This document shows, in pieces, positions 29,267 through 39,718 of a DNA stretch of 64,000 bases. The notes beneath the pieces were generated by a model. That model searched no databases. It was not told the origin of the DNA and worked only from the letters and a program-made list of their open reading frames with translations. Each line of letters opens with the position of its first letter. Position 1 is the first letter of the stretch. The translations under genes were made by a program, and so were the position numbers. The stretch spans positions 20,702,305 to 20,766,304 of the forward strand of contig NC_052488.1 of the NCBI RefSeq assembly GCF_009730915.1. Reading direction: 5' to 3'. The stretch comes from Dioscorea cayenensis subsp. rotundata (taxonomy: Eukaryota > Streptophyta > Magnoliopsida > Dioscoreales > Dioscoreaceae).

Positions 29267-29832
29267 TATATGTATAATTTTTTATTTTATTTTATTTAAT
29301 TTGTAATTAATTTATCAAGACATGCATGATCAGCCTTGAAGTCCAATCCATGAATTTGGTTCCTTTCCAAATAGGTCTATGGTTCTGTTATAGAGCACGC
29401 TATACTGTAGAGTGGTCCTATTACAAACATAGCACATTAATACTAACCCTAATGGGGGAGTGGGTGATTGGCAAAAAGAACTTTTTTTATTAATTTAGTT
29501 TATTGCTTTTTTTTTTTGTCTTTGTTTATATTTTATTGTTATAGAATAAATCAAGTTTATTTAAGCAACCACAATTTCTAATTTTAAAAAAGAATTAGTA
29601 TTTCACTTTCTTTTAATTCAAAAATCGAGAATTTCATCTTCTAGCTTGTTTATATCAATAAGTAATAACATTTTTTTTTACAATGTGAAGATTAATAAAA
29701 ATTCTTAATCTATTTTTTAATAAAAATAATTTATCTTTTTTTTTAATCTTAGTTTTTTGTTTATCTGCTAAGCCATTAATAGATCACGAGATTTGATTTT
29801 GTATTAATCAGCTTTTCTAGGTTTAGTCTAGT

Positions 29833-29835
<3 letters not shown>
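26678..29835. other. AT-rich intergenic DNA with microsatellites
   Basis: About 3.2 kb without a supported gene. It contains a ~60-bp (AT)n run at 27,350-27,409, a shorter run near 29,230-29,262, a (TG)n near 29,058-29,072 and many A/T homopolymers. ORFs in it are short and low-complexity. I see no RNA gene or transposon ends. Confidence 0.6.
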
Positions 29836-29877
<42 letters not shown>

Positions 29878-30182
29878 CTAAAGCAGTCATCTATGCGACG
29901 TTCAGTGAAGTCGTCGCAAATGATCTACTGATCTTTTTATAGAGTTGGATGGGTCGTGATTGATTCGATTCTTGCTCTGAGATTGATTGGATGGTTCGGA
30001 TCGAAAACACTTTGCAGATCTCGACTTTTCTTGTGCTTATAAATGAGTACTGCGAGTATTCGCGATTCGCGAGCGATTGTGCGGTAGTTGGATTGAAATC
30101 CGGCGCGTATCAATGTTCACGATTACGTGATCACGCGAGCGTTGACGAGATCGTCACCGTATATATATATATATATATATAT
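29836..30182. mobile_element. Putative Micron-like insert: 283-bp CpG-rich DNA flanked by (TA)n on both sides
   Basis: (TA)n runs at 29,836-29,876 and 30,160-30,182 bracket a 283-bp segment (29,877-30,159) that is clearly richer in GC and CpG than its surroundings (GCGACG, GTCGTCGC, TCGCGATTCGCGAGCG). No terminal inverted repeats are visible. This layout recalls the rice Micron elements, small MITE-like DNAs that insert into (TA)n microsatellites. A 67-codon ORF spanning its right end has no recognisable homology. It could instead be unrelated unique DNA between two microsatellites. Confidence 0.4.
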
Positions 30183-30668
30183 TTGATAAATTGATGATAA
30201 GCATTTTTTTTGTTTGAGAGGTTTCGAACTATGTATTGGTTTCTAACAGTATGGTTTTTTTTTCTCCTTTGTTTCTAGTTTATTTTTTTTTATATATATA
30301 AAAAAATAAACTAAATATTAAATATTAAAAATTTAAAAAGAACACAAAAGGAGAAAACTCCTTGATAAAATCACCCTTCTTTTTCCTTCCATCAATTTCC
30401 ATTCTTTTCTTTTCATAAAAGAGAGAGAGAAAGAGAGAGAAGTGTGTGCATGTGTCTGAGTGTCTCCCCTTCATTCTTTCTCTATAAATATCACCTCATT
30501 CTCCATCCCACCACCTTCTTCCTCTCTTTCTCATCCAAAAACCCTTTTAGTTTTAGCCTCCTTCTTCTTCTTCTTCTTCACCTCCTCCTCCTCAATTTTT
30601 ATCCAAAATATATATATATATAATTTTTATTTTTAATAATTTCTCTTATAATTTTTTTTTACTTCTCA

Positions 30669-31557
30669 ATGGAAAAACAAGCATCACGCCGAGCACGTGA
30701 CACGCCGTCTTTCTCATCCTCCCTCCTTGACGCCATCTACCGCTCTCTCGACGACGATCCCAACGCTACCTACGATCCAATCACTCGCCAAGCTTCTCAC
30801 CACCCTGTTCACCACTCTCTCCCCACCAAATACAACCCGACTTGCTCCATCGGTAACCACACCGTACCGGTGACCCGACCCCGCCCTTGTCGGATCCTTA
30901 AGTCGAGTTCTAGCTCCTCCGATATTTCCAGCTCCGCGGGTTTCTCGTCTTCATCCGAACCCGAGTCAGGCCCGGCCCGGCTCAGACCGATCCGAACCGG
31001 TGGGTTACGGAGTGGACCCGCTAAAACCCGACCCGTTTCCCCGCCGCCCGATAAGAAGAAGACCGAATCCGTTAAGAACCTGGGTTAGAGATCCGAGAAG
31101 ACCGAAGACGCCGGCTTCGCCCGGCGCGAGGCTCGCTGGATTCATCGGCTCACTGTTCGGCTCGTCGGCAGCGAAGAACAGTAAGAAGCCGGCGGCTACG
31201 GTGAGGCGAGCCGCTGGTGAAGACTCAGCGTGCTCCTCGGCTGCTTCGTTCTCAAGGTTGGGCTTGAGCGTGACGCCGTCATCGAGAGGTGCTTCTGACG
31301 GCGTTAAGAGGTCCGTCAGGTTCTGTCATGACGGCGTCTCAGCCACCGTTGGGAAGGTGGCGGCGCGGAAGGTGGAGACGAAGCGAGGAGTTCGTGGAGA
31401 TGAAGAGAGGGATGACGTGGCAAGCGATGGGAGCTCGGATTTGTTTGAGCTGGAGGATCTGACGGTTGTGGCTGGCTGCTATAAAAATGAACTCCCGGTG
31501 TATGGGACGACGAGTTTGGGGGGCAGTCGCGTCATTTCACATGGGCTTATGTTTTGA
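30669..31557 (+). CDS. BIG GRAIN 1-like protein, interrupted by a +1 shift
   Basis: BG1-type proteins are plasma-membrane-associated plant proteins linked to auxin response and organ size. Intronless. Frame 1 runs from ATG 30669: TPSFSSSLLDAIYRSLDD (family N-terminal box), SSAGFSSSSEPES, RLRPIRTGG, DKKKTESVKNLG, then TAG at 31086-31088. The next frame carries the rest: RDPRRPKTPASPGARLAGF, IGSLFGSS, GVKRSVRFCHDG, ASDGSSDLFELEDL, ELPVYGTTSL, ending at 31557. Rice BG1 reads straight through from RPIRT via K-rich residues to LRDLRKPASPGARLAGF, so one base is extra here, best placed in the GGG at 31082-31084. With that base discounted the gene would encode 295 residues. Either the gene is newly broken or this is an assembly base error. 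A 91-nt intron (31000-31090) would also fit arithmetically but would be GC-rich and remove conserved Lys-rich sequence. Confidence 0.85.
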
Positions 31558-34500
31558 CAGATTTTTTTTTTTTTGTTTTTTTTAAGTTAAAAATTGGGAA
31601 GAATTGTACTTGTGGGTTTCTAAGGGTTTTCTTTTTTTACTCTCTTGATTGTGTTTAGGTTTGGGAATTAGTGTGGTTTTTTTTAAAAAAAAAATTTGGA
31701 ATTTAGTTGGGTATTTTGGATTGTAAATGGTGGTGAGAAATTAAGTTAATATATAAATATAAAGTCTTTGTTGTTGTACCAGTGTAACAAATCTGCACAA
31801 TTTTTTTCAAAAAAAAAAAAAAAAACAAATCTGCACAATAGTGTCATGCACTGCCAAGGCTCAGAGACTCTCAGAGTGTACATTGAAGACTAGAGTCATA
31901 TTGAAAGTTGGCAACTATTTTTCCTTTTTTTAAAATATATATTTTATTTATACGAAATTGTGAAAAATGAGAACTTGCACATAAAAAAAAATACTATTAT
32001 TTGAATAAATGCTATAAAGTTCAGTTGTCCTTCCATGGAACATATATATATGTGTATATATATATATACATATATAACAAATAAATTCTTAGATTTAGTT
32101 CAGACCACCATCTTAGGATTTATCCAATAAATTTGAACTTGCCCGGTTTTTGCATTTATGAATTCATTTAAACAAATTTATGTCGGTCAAAACTAACAGT
32201 AAAGTTCCACGGACAATTAAATGATGGTGTCTGATCATATACAATTTATTAAAAATTTAAACATTTTGACTATATGAACCTCAGTAACATCTACATTTTC
32301 CCTTTTTATTATTAATATTAATATTAATATTAATATTATGGCTAAATGTGACCTTTGCTAGTGGAGAAGATAGAAAGAGATGGTGGTGTGTGAATGGAGT
32401 CGGTGCTCATGATGGCAAATATTAGCAGCGAAATCCGAGTATTATTTGGGCTATGATTATAATATCAAGCTTTTGGATGCTTTCAGCATCCTGCATCTCT
32501 ATCGGTCAAAAAGGAAATAAGAACCCAATCACTTGACATTACTAATCGAATTTAGAGATCTCAATTGGATGTCTCTGTTCATTTGGATCCGGATCCGAGC
32601 TGGTCATTTCGTTTCCGTAACTCGATCCGATCAGACCCGACCCGGTAAGATGATATGGACTTTGCATATTTATTGAAATCCCAATGAAAATGTACTGAAA
32701 AGCATATATAGAGACTCTGTTAAAGGTACAGCTTTCTTATCTTTGGATTCGTTCATGAAAATACAACCTTTTCTTTTTAATATTTTTATCAGTGTTTTTC
32801 ATGCAGGTATATTTCCAAGTTATATGATCAAACCTTGGTGCCTGTGTGCATGCTTTTGCTATCACTACATGCAAATACAAGACAAGAAAAAAAAAAAAGT
32901 TAAAATGAAATAAAAATGAAGGAGAGAAGAAAGATCATCAGTTGGAAGGGACGATTCATAGAGTACACAAAACAAAACAAAACAAAGCAAAAAAAGAAAA
33001 GCATGAGGTTTTTGATAGAAGATAAGATAGAGAAAGGGGGCATGGAGAGGAGCAGTCATGGTCTGAGAGACATAATAAGATTGGTGATCCCGAAGAGGAA
33101 GAGGACATGTCTTCTTTTCTTTATCCTCTTTTTCTTTTTCCCTCTTCTTCTTTCAATAAAGCAACAAGAAGAAAAATATAATTTTCTTTAAAAATAAAAA
33201 GGAAAAAAAAAAAAATCAAAAGTCATGCATGTTCATGTGTCATGTGTCATGTACAACAAGAAGTAAACAAATACTAAATACAACACTACTTCTATAGTTC
33301 TATGCTATTTGGTAGAGACCTTTAAAATTAAACCCAGTGAAATGAATAAAAAAATTTTTGAATTAAGTAATTTTAAACGCCATGCAAAATGACAGTGATG
33401 ATGATGATGATGATGATGATGGTGAATGATGGCATGTAAAAGTTGGAAAACAAATTACTTTTGTAATTCCCAAAGCATGGCAGTTTAGGAGGAAGAGAAA
33501 GAGAGGGAGCAGAGAATGGCAATCCCTAGAAAGAGAGAGATTCCAGATTCTTTAGGGGTTAAGTCTCTGATGATGATTAGATCCAATGAAAGAGCACCAA
33601 CTGACATACACTGTCCCCCATGCGTGTCCTCCTCTCACGTGCAACCCATGAGCCTACTTCAAACCACATCTCAATCCCCATGACAAACCCCGTGAGAGCT
33701 CTATCTATCTATCTATCTATCTATGATATATATCTAACCCTGGTCCTCACATCTCTTTGTTGGTCTAAGGGGGGCACTACCTTAACATCACACTTAACTT
33801 TCTTTTCACCTTTATATTATTATTATTATTATTTCTACAATTTTGAATTTCAAAAACATATCTTGAGACAAGCAAAGAAAGAAGAGGAAGAAGAAGAAGA
33901 AGGATTGTGTTGTGTGACATGAATGAAGGTGTCAGCATGATGCAGGAACACAGGAACCAGTTTGTCTGAGTTTGTGTAACTTGATAGTACAACATGATGC
34001 AGAAACATAGGAATCAGATTGTCTAAGTTTGTGAAACTGATAGTACAATATGGAGAATTCTGGAGATGATTGTAGAACTCAAATGTCGGATCTACTGACA
34101 TCTAGATATGTGCATGTTTTTTTCTAGGAGATTCATGTCTGTTTTATTAGGCAATTCTCTAGCAACAGCAACCTATGAAATTCTTTATAGGTACCAGAGA
34201 AGATGTTTTGTCTACACTTGGAAATGGAGCTTCTAATAATAAGAGCTAGTAATCATTCATTTTGGTCACTAATACAAGATAACAATTCATGCAAGTGAAC
34301 AAGCAAAATGATGAGACAGGGGCAGTGTGTGTGGTGAGTTAACTGAACGGATTGCAAAATGACATGCTGTATTATATAAACAGGGAGATGATAATACTCT
34401 TGATCTGAAGGATTTGTAAAAATTATGGCAAAATAAAGATTAGTTCCTCGCAAACAATGCATGCGGATAGAATCATTTACAGTGTCTACTGAATGAAGGA

Positions 34501-34630
34501 GAATAGATAATTTATTCAAGGACTTGTAGCAATACCTTCAGTATGGCATGGTATATGACAAGAGACAAACATATTATTTTGCAGGTGAAGCAAAAGTTTT
34601 GACAGCATCAAATTGGGGCAGAATAAATAG
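31558..34630. other. Intergenic DNA between the BG1-like gene and the omega-amidase gene
   Basis: Mostly AT-rich with simple repeats: (ATT/AAT)n near 32,308-32,338, (GAT)n near 33,396-33,420, (CTAT)n near 33,702-33,724. ORFs are low-complexity and lack homology. A 58-bp tandem duplication lies at 33,935-34,049. Nothing else is supported. Confidence 0.55.
33935..34049. repeat. 58-bp degenerate tandem duplication
   Basis: 33,935-33,992 and 33,992-34,049 align along their length (CATGATGCAGGAACACAGGA versus CATGATGCAGAAACATAGGA, both ending GATAGTACAA), with about ten differences. Intergenic. Confidence 0.88.
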
Positions 34631-37600
34631 TCAGTCATCATTCAACCTTTGGACATCTACCAATTGATACAGATCACCTCGTCGTTGCTTCTCAAGAGGT
34701 AGATTTGACCTAGGATGAATGAGGATGTTAAAAGAAATTAAAAGTAGCAGCACAGAATTGTATCGGGTTTCAATGACAAGGGCAATTCCCAGCGGGTTAA
34801 ATTATATGTTACCTTCTGAGCTCAATTAATGAGTAATCAATCTCTTCCACGATGATCGCCTCCTCATGTTCAGTAGTTGCTATTACTTCTCCAAACTGAG
34901 AAGAAAAAGGAAAGAGAAACATATTCACATTCGATAAATACCTAAGAATTATAGCATGAAAAGACATCCAGATTCCCAACAAATGCCACCTACTCCAAGG
35001 CAACGAATTAAGGTGTGAGCGGATCTGACTTACTGGTCCAACAAGTGTTGAGTGACCCCAAGCTGTGTAGCCCGCACTAGCATCACGGGCTGGAGAACAA
35101 GTTGCAACGAATAACTGAGAAACAAATGAGCAAGGTGAAATCCAAGAGCTGTAATGTAATCTGATCGGACATATATTATGACAATTTCCAATTTTAAATA
35201 TATGACACACATCACCATGAGTATATTCCTATTTTCAAGATCAATCATTCTTCGCTTTTACCCTTCACAACATCAACACAACAAAAACCTCAAAATAATC
35301 AAAGCTCTAACTCCTCCAAAACAAGGAGAATAACTAGGCAACTATCTAGCCAGCAAGCAGGTCACTCTTAAACTTAAGATTAGCACATTTGAATATCCAA
35401 TTATATGGTGCCAAATGAAAGGTCCAGTTCAACAAGGTAAACTGCATATTTAAAAAGCTTTACCCATTAGCCATGTTCTTGCTTCTTACAATGGATAATG
35501 ACTCAAAAACACACCAGGGAGGTTTCCATGTACCTGATTATCAGTAGCCCTGTCAAGAGAACAAATACGATCAGAAACTTGATGACTACATAAAAGTTAG
35601 GAGTAGAAAATAGAAAGACACTTAGACACATAATCCTCACCTAGGTATGAAATAACTTTAGATAAAATTATGTCCATGTTTAATGATATGTTCTTTTACT
35701 CAAATCTAAATTTTTCCTTAAATAATATTTTAAGTACTATGGATCCTTGCCTTTACTAGTCTAGTTAGACAATGAGTAGCAGAGCACTCCAACTAAACAG
35801 TCTAAACATAACGTTTCTTATCATGTGCCTGTGGATATCGCATATGAGCATAGCCATAAGTTTGGTGATGGAATAACAATGAGCTCCAAAATAAAGATAC
35901 CTTGCCCTTTGCAGCAATTCCCAATGCAATGGACCAGTAGTCATGTTGAATGCACCAGGATAGCATATCAAATGAGCACCTGGCATCAACAATGTCATTT
36001 AGCAAGTACAGAAACATGCATGGTCCATAAAATTCAAAATTATCCAAAAGAATATTGCCAATCAAATATACATATGTACTAAGAAATTACACTCTCCTGT
36101 CTTTCAGATATTTGATTTCAAATATCAATTCTTTCATTCTAGAATATACGAGGCAAGCATGTTGGCCAATCAAAATGAAAGAACAGACCTCTTGCCGCAT
36201 ACAACGCTGCAAGCTCCTGGAAGCGGATGTCATAGCATATCCCTATACCAATTCGGCCAACATCTGCACGAAAAATTCAAGAATCATCCACTGGTAGACA
36301 AAAGGTTAGCACACATGCCTTTCAGACTTTAGACAGGGTGACCAACCCCCTAATTTGTGTCACCTATCAAATTTGTTGATGCCAATTATGAAAGTTCTAC
36401 GCCATGGTCATGAGTTCAAAAGTTCTTTGAAGCATATTTAGGTTGTTTCCATCTTGGTAAACAAAACGGAGATGGAAGCATCTAAGTTGGTTTACTAAGC
36501 ATTTGGACACAATATTTTATTCTGTCATATATCAGTGGGATCAGAATTTATAAAGTTATTACATCAAACCTGTATCTACAATGGTAGGATGTTGGCCGGC
36601 AGTAAGAGTCTTCGATTCCTTAAAGGTAATCTTTCCCGGAATATCAATATCAAAAAGATGTATCTGCTCTTCATGACATGATATATCAGAAACTTATCCA
36701 TGAAAAGCACAAAACTTGAAAATCGCAAGCATGCTCAACATGAATAGTAAAATAACAAAGAAAAATAGACATGGATATGATTGTTAAGTATTTTGGCACT
36801 CATGTATTGCCTTTGTGCCAAAGATACCAAGAAAAACAGGCATAACCTTCTTATTCAGATTACTACAGACATACTAACAGATTAAAGTAATCAAGACACA
36901 AGACACTAATAGGATGAGTAGAAGATAAACGTTAGATTAAGCAAATGTTCAAAGGAAACTTAGTGCGCAAGCCTTAGATAACATTGAAGCATGATTAAAG
37001 ACACTAGCATAGTAGCTAAACAGTTTATGAAATCAATAATTAAAAAGAGCTAAATCCTTGTGATTGTATTTTAGTAAGTTCACAAATAAAGTAGCCATAA
37101 TACTTAAATTACCATCATACATCTTGATGTCATTTTTTTTTATCTCCACATGTATAACTTTCAAACTTCTTCATGCCTATGAATTCAAACCTTGTTTCTC
37201 TTTGCTGAAGTTGATTAAAAACAATGAAAGTAGAGCCTAATAAGTTAATAATTTAAAAGTAGACCCTTCGTATATGAATCTACAAGGGAAATTATAGACG
37301 GATTTAATAATTTAATAAGGGAATGGTGGAATTCCCCCACCTTCTCTAACTATGGTGCTTTTGTCCTTTCAAAAGAACTGCTTTACTTGAAGTTCAAATT
37401 GCTCGATTGGGCAAAAGAATACTTCGGCTCCATAGCTCAACAAAAAAAAATTATTGCTCCTTGAACTGGGCTCTCTAGACAAACTCAAAGACCTAAGGCA
37501 ATTGTCCTCTGAAGAACTTGCCTGAGAATTGGACATTTGGGTGAACCTCACTTTCACCCTCCGCTGAGAGGAATTATACTAGAAACAAAAGTTAAGAATC

Positions 37601-39490
37601 ACGTGGGGTGGTGGCGAATAGTCGCCGAAACCATAACCTCATAGCGCGGATCTTGATGGAGGGCGAGTGGGTTGAGGGAGATTCTAGGATTGGTGCAGCC
37701 TTTACCAATTTTTTTGTACCGGTTTGGTAGTAAACAAGGCTATCACTTTAAAGCCAATCAGTCAAGGCTATTCAAACACAAAGTTGATGTCAACCACAGG
37801 GCTCTAGAAACTCCATTCACGCTTGCCCTCTTAAAAAAAAAAAATCTTCAACTCGCCTGGGACAACAAGATTCTGACTATGGAAAACCTAGCGAAGCGGG
37901 GTTATAGCAGAATCTCCACGATAACATCCATATTTTGACCATGAGGCAAAGGAAACAGTAGACCATTTGCTAATAACCTGTTAGTTCGAGTCTAGGATCT
38001 TGGTGCATTTCGCATTTTCAATTGCACAATACTATCACATCTTTCGGCTATTCACAAAATTGATCGCATGCTTATTGTCTAGGTAAATGCAACTCCATAT
38101 GCTAAAAAAGCCTCAAGTTTGCAGGAAATTTGCTGTCTACCCTGGAGGGTCTTAACAGACTCTAGAGCGGTTCAAGTGATTCCGACGTCTAATGGAAGTT
38201 TAGTGTTTCCAACATCTCTGTTGCTTCCTTATTTTTCGTGTTATTTATTTCTTAGTTGTTCTCTCATGTCATGTCTTTAGTGTTCTATTTCTTAACTTTT
38301 GGTGGACTTGTAGTTGCTGTTTAGTTTATTTTCTCTCATAGTTTGCCCTTTAGTTTAGTTGAAAGTGTCGCTCTCCTTTGATGACATTGATGTATACTCT
38401 GTTCTGTTTTCCCCTAAAAACTTGGTTTTCTCACCTTCTTAAAAAGAAAATTAGAGTCTAATCCTTAAAAAGATCAACTCATTGTAGCATACAGTCGCTT
38501 CTACAAAAAAATTTCCGATCTTCAACAAAGCTCTGCTCTAAATAAGCAGCACCTATAATTCATCCTAGAGAGTTACTATTGTGTCTGACCAAGTATTGTC
38601 CTTGCACCAAAAAACCTCCAAGTATCCAAAGATAAATTAGATTTACAAACCAGTTTCCACACAAGATTCCCATTAAGGTTAACAAATCCAATAAGATCAG
38701 AATGAAACATTTTAAATTAAATTAAAAAGTACCTTCCGGTGCTTGCCCTTGAGTTTCCCATCAGTGCCAAACACGCAGCAAGTATTATACAAATGATCCC
38801 CTGATCTCTCCGGAATTGAACCACCCACAATCGTTATCTTCAAGCTCCGAGCAATCTCGGATAGCATCGCAACTGATGGTGCTGCATTACCACCAGCCTC
38901 GATATCCTCCGCATAAATAGGAAAACAGTCATTCGAATACGGGCTATTCCAAATCTCCTAAGCATCAAAACAACACCAAATCATTCTAAAAATCCCACCT
39001 TTTTCTCATCCGATTTAGAATGCACAATTTCTACTATTCAATCAAGCGGGAAAAGAAGGGTAAACTAAAAGCCTAACAGGCAAGAGAACAAGCTGGGCTC
39101 CCTTCGATGCAGCTTCCTCAATCGCACGGCGGGCATGACTGATGTTCCTCTCCTTGTCAGCAGTCACCGATAGCTGACATAACGCGATCTTAAACTAGAA
39201 AAATCGGAAAATTAGGAGAAAAACTAGATCAAATTGGATCCAAAGATCGAAAAAGAATACTACAAAGAGACCCAAACCTTAGATACAGGCAAGGATGGAA
39301 GCTGGACGGCAGGAGGAGCCCTAGCATCCTCCGGCTTGAAGGCGGAAGCCATGGCGGAGATGCGGCGGAAACAAGAGCGGGGAGCGGAGAGGCGAAGATG
39401 GTCTCTTGAACTGAAAGTGAGAGATTGGAGCAGGCGGTGAGCATAAGGAAGCGCACCGACGGTTACCAAAGCATCTATCGCTGCTCTCAT
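34631..39490 (-). CDS. Omega-amidase / nitrilase-like protein (NIT2 type), probably organellar
   Basis: Omega-amidases hydrolyse alpha-ketoglutaramate and alpha-ketosuccinamate. Ten exons (5' to 3'): 39278-39490, 39078-39194, 38733-38957, 36570-36663, 36189-36263, 35901-35979, 35534-35549, 35034-35114, 34813-34895, 34631-34709. They join in frame to 353 residues, all GT-AG. The nitrilase triad is present: Glu111 (LVLLPEIWNSPY), Lys185 (HRKIHLFDID) and Cys226 ([13 protein letters not shown]). Further blocks are [53 protein letters not shown] and [14 protein letters not shown]. About 70 residues precede the domain and are Arg/Ser/Leu-rich, suggesting a plastid or mitochondrial targeting peptide; an internal Met ([11 protein letters not shown]) could start a cytosolic form. 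Exon 7 is only 16 nt (encoding ATDNQ). Intron 3 (~2.1 kb) holds an antisense L1 remnant. Confidence 0.96.
37315..38450 (+). mobile_element. L1-type LINE remnant, internally deleted, in intron 3 of the omega-amidase gene
   Basis: Read on the plus strand, 37,325-37,465 encodes [20 protein letters not shown] and [12 protein letters not shown], the segment after the endonuclease of plant L1 ORF2. Near 37,650-37,720 [19 protein letters not shown] matches the region before the reverse transcriptase. It then jumps to the zf-RVT end ([17 protein letters not shown], near 37,858-37,905, then AKETVDHLL). Most of the reverse transcriptase is therefore missing. The T-rich tail to ~38,450 is a likely 3' UTR. 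It is antisense to the host gene and related to the larger LINE at 43-47.7 kb. Confidence 0.8.
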
Positions 39491-39718
39491 TGCCAAACTC
39501 TCCAGGCTTGAACAATGAAGCGATGGTGAAAACGATGGCTCATCACAATAAAACTATTTTAATTTTGATTATTTTAGTTATCTTAACTCTGTTAAAAAAA
39601 AATTTTAAAAAAATAATATGCAGGTAATTAATAATAAACTTCACAAAATCAATTTCCAAACTTTTTCAGTATGTACAAATCAAATGTACCTAATAAAAAA
39701 AAATAAAAAAAAAAAAAA

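Noticed and set aside
31000-31090. 91-nt intron in the BG1-like gene as explanation of the frame change
   Set aside because: Arithmetic works, but the segment is GC-rich, short, lacks a pyrimidine tract and holds the Lys-rich sequence conserved in the family; a one-base indel is simpler.
32865-33191. ORFs of 64 and 91 codons on both strands
   Set aside because: Lys/Phe/Leu low-complexity runs from A- and T-rich DNA; no splice partners or homology.
33480-33620. Possible microRNA precursor (purine-rich stretch with short complementarities)
   Set aside because: No match to conserved miRNA cores I could recall and no convincing long hairpin by eye.
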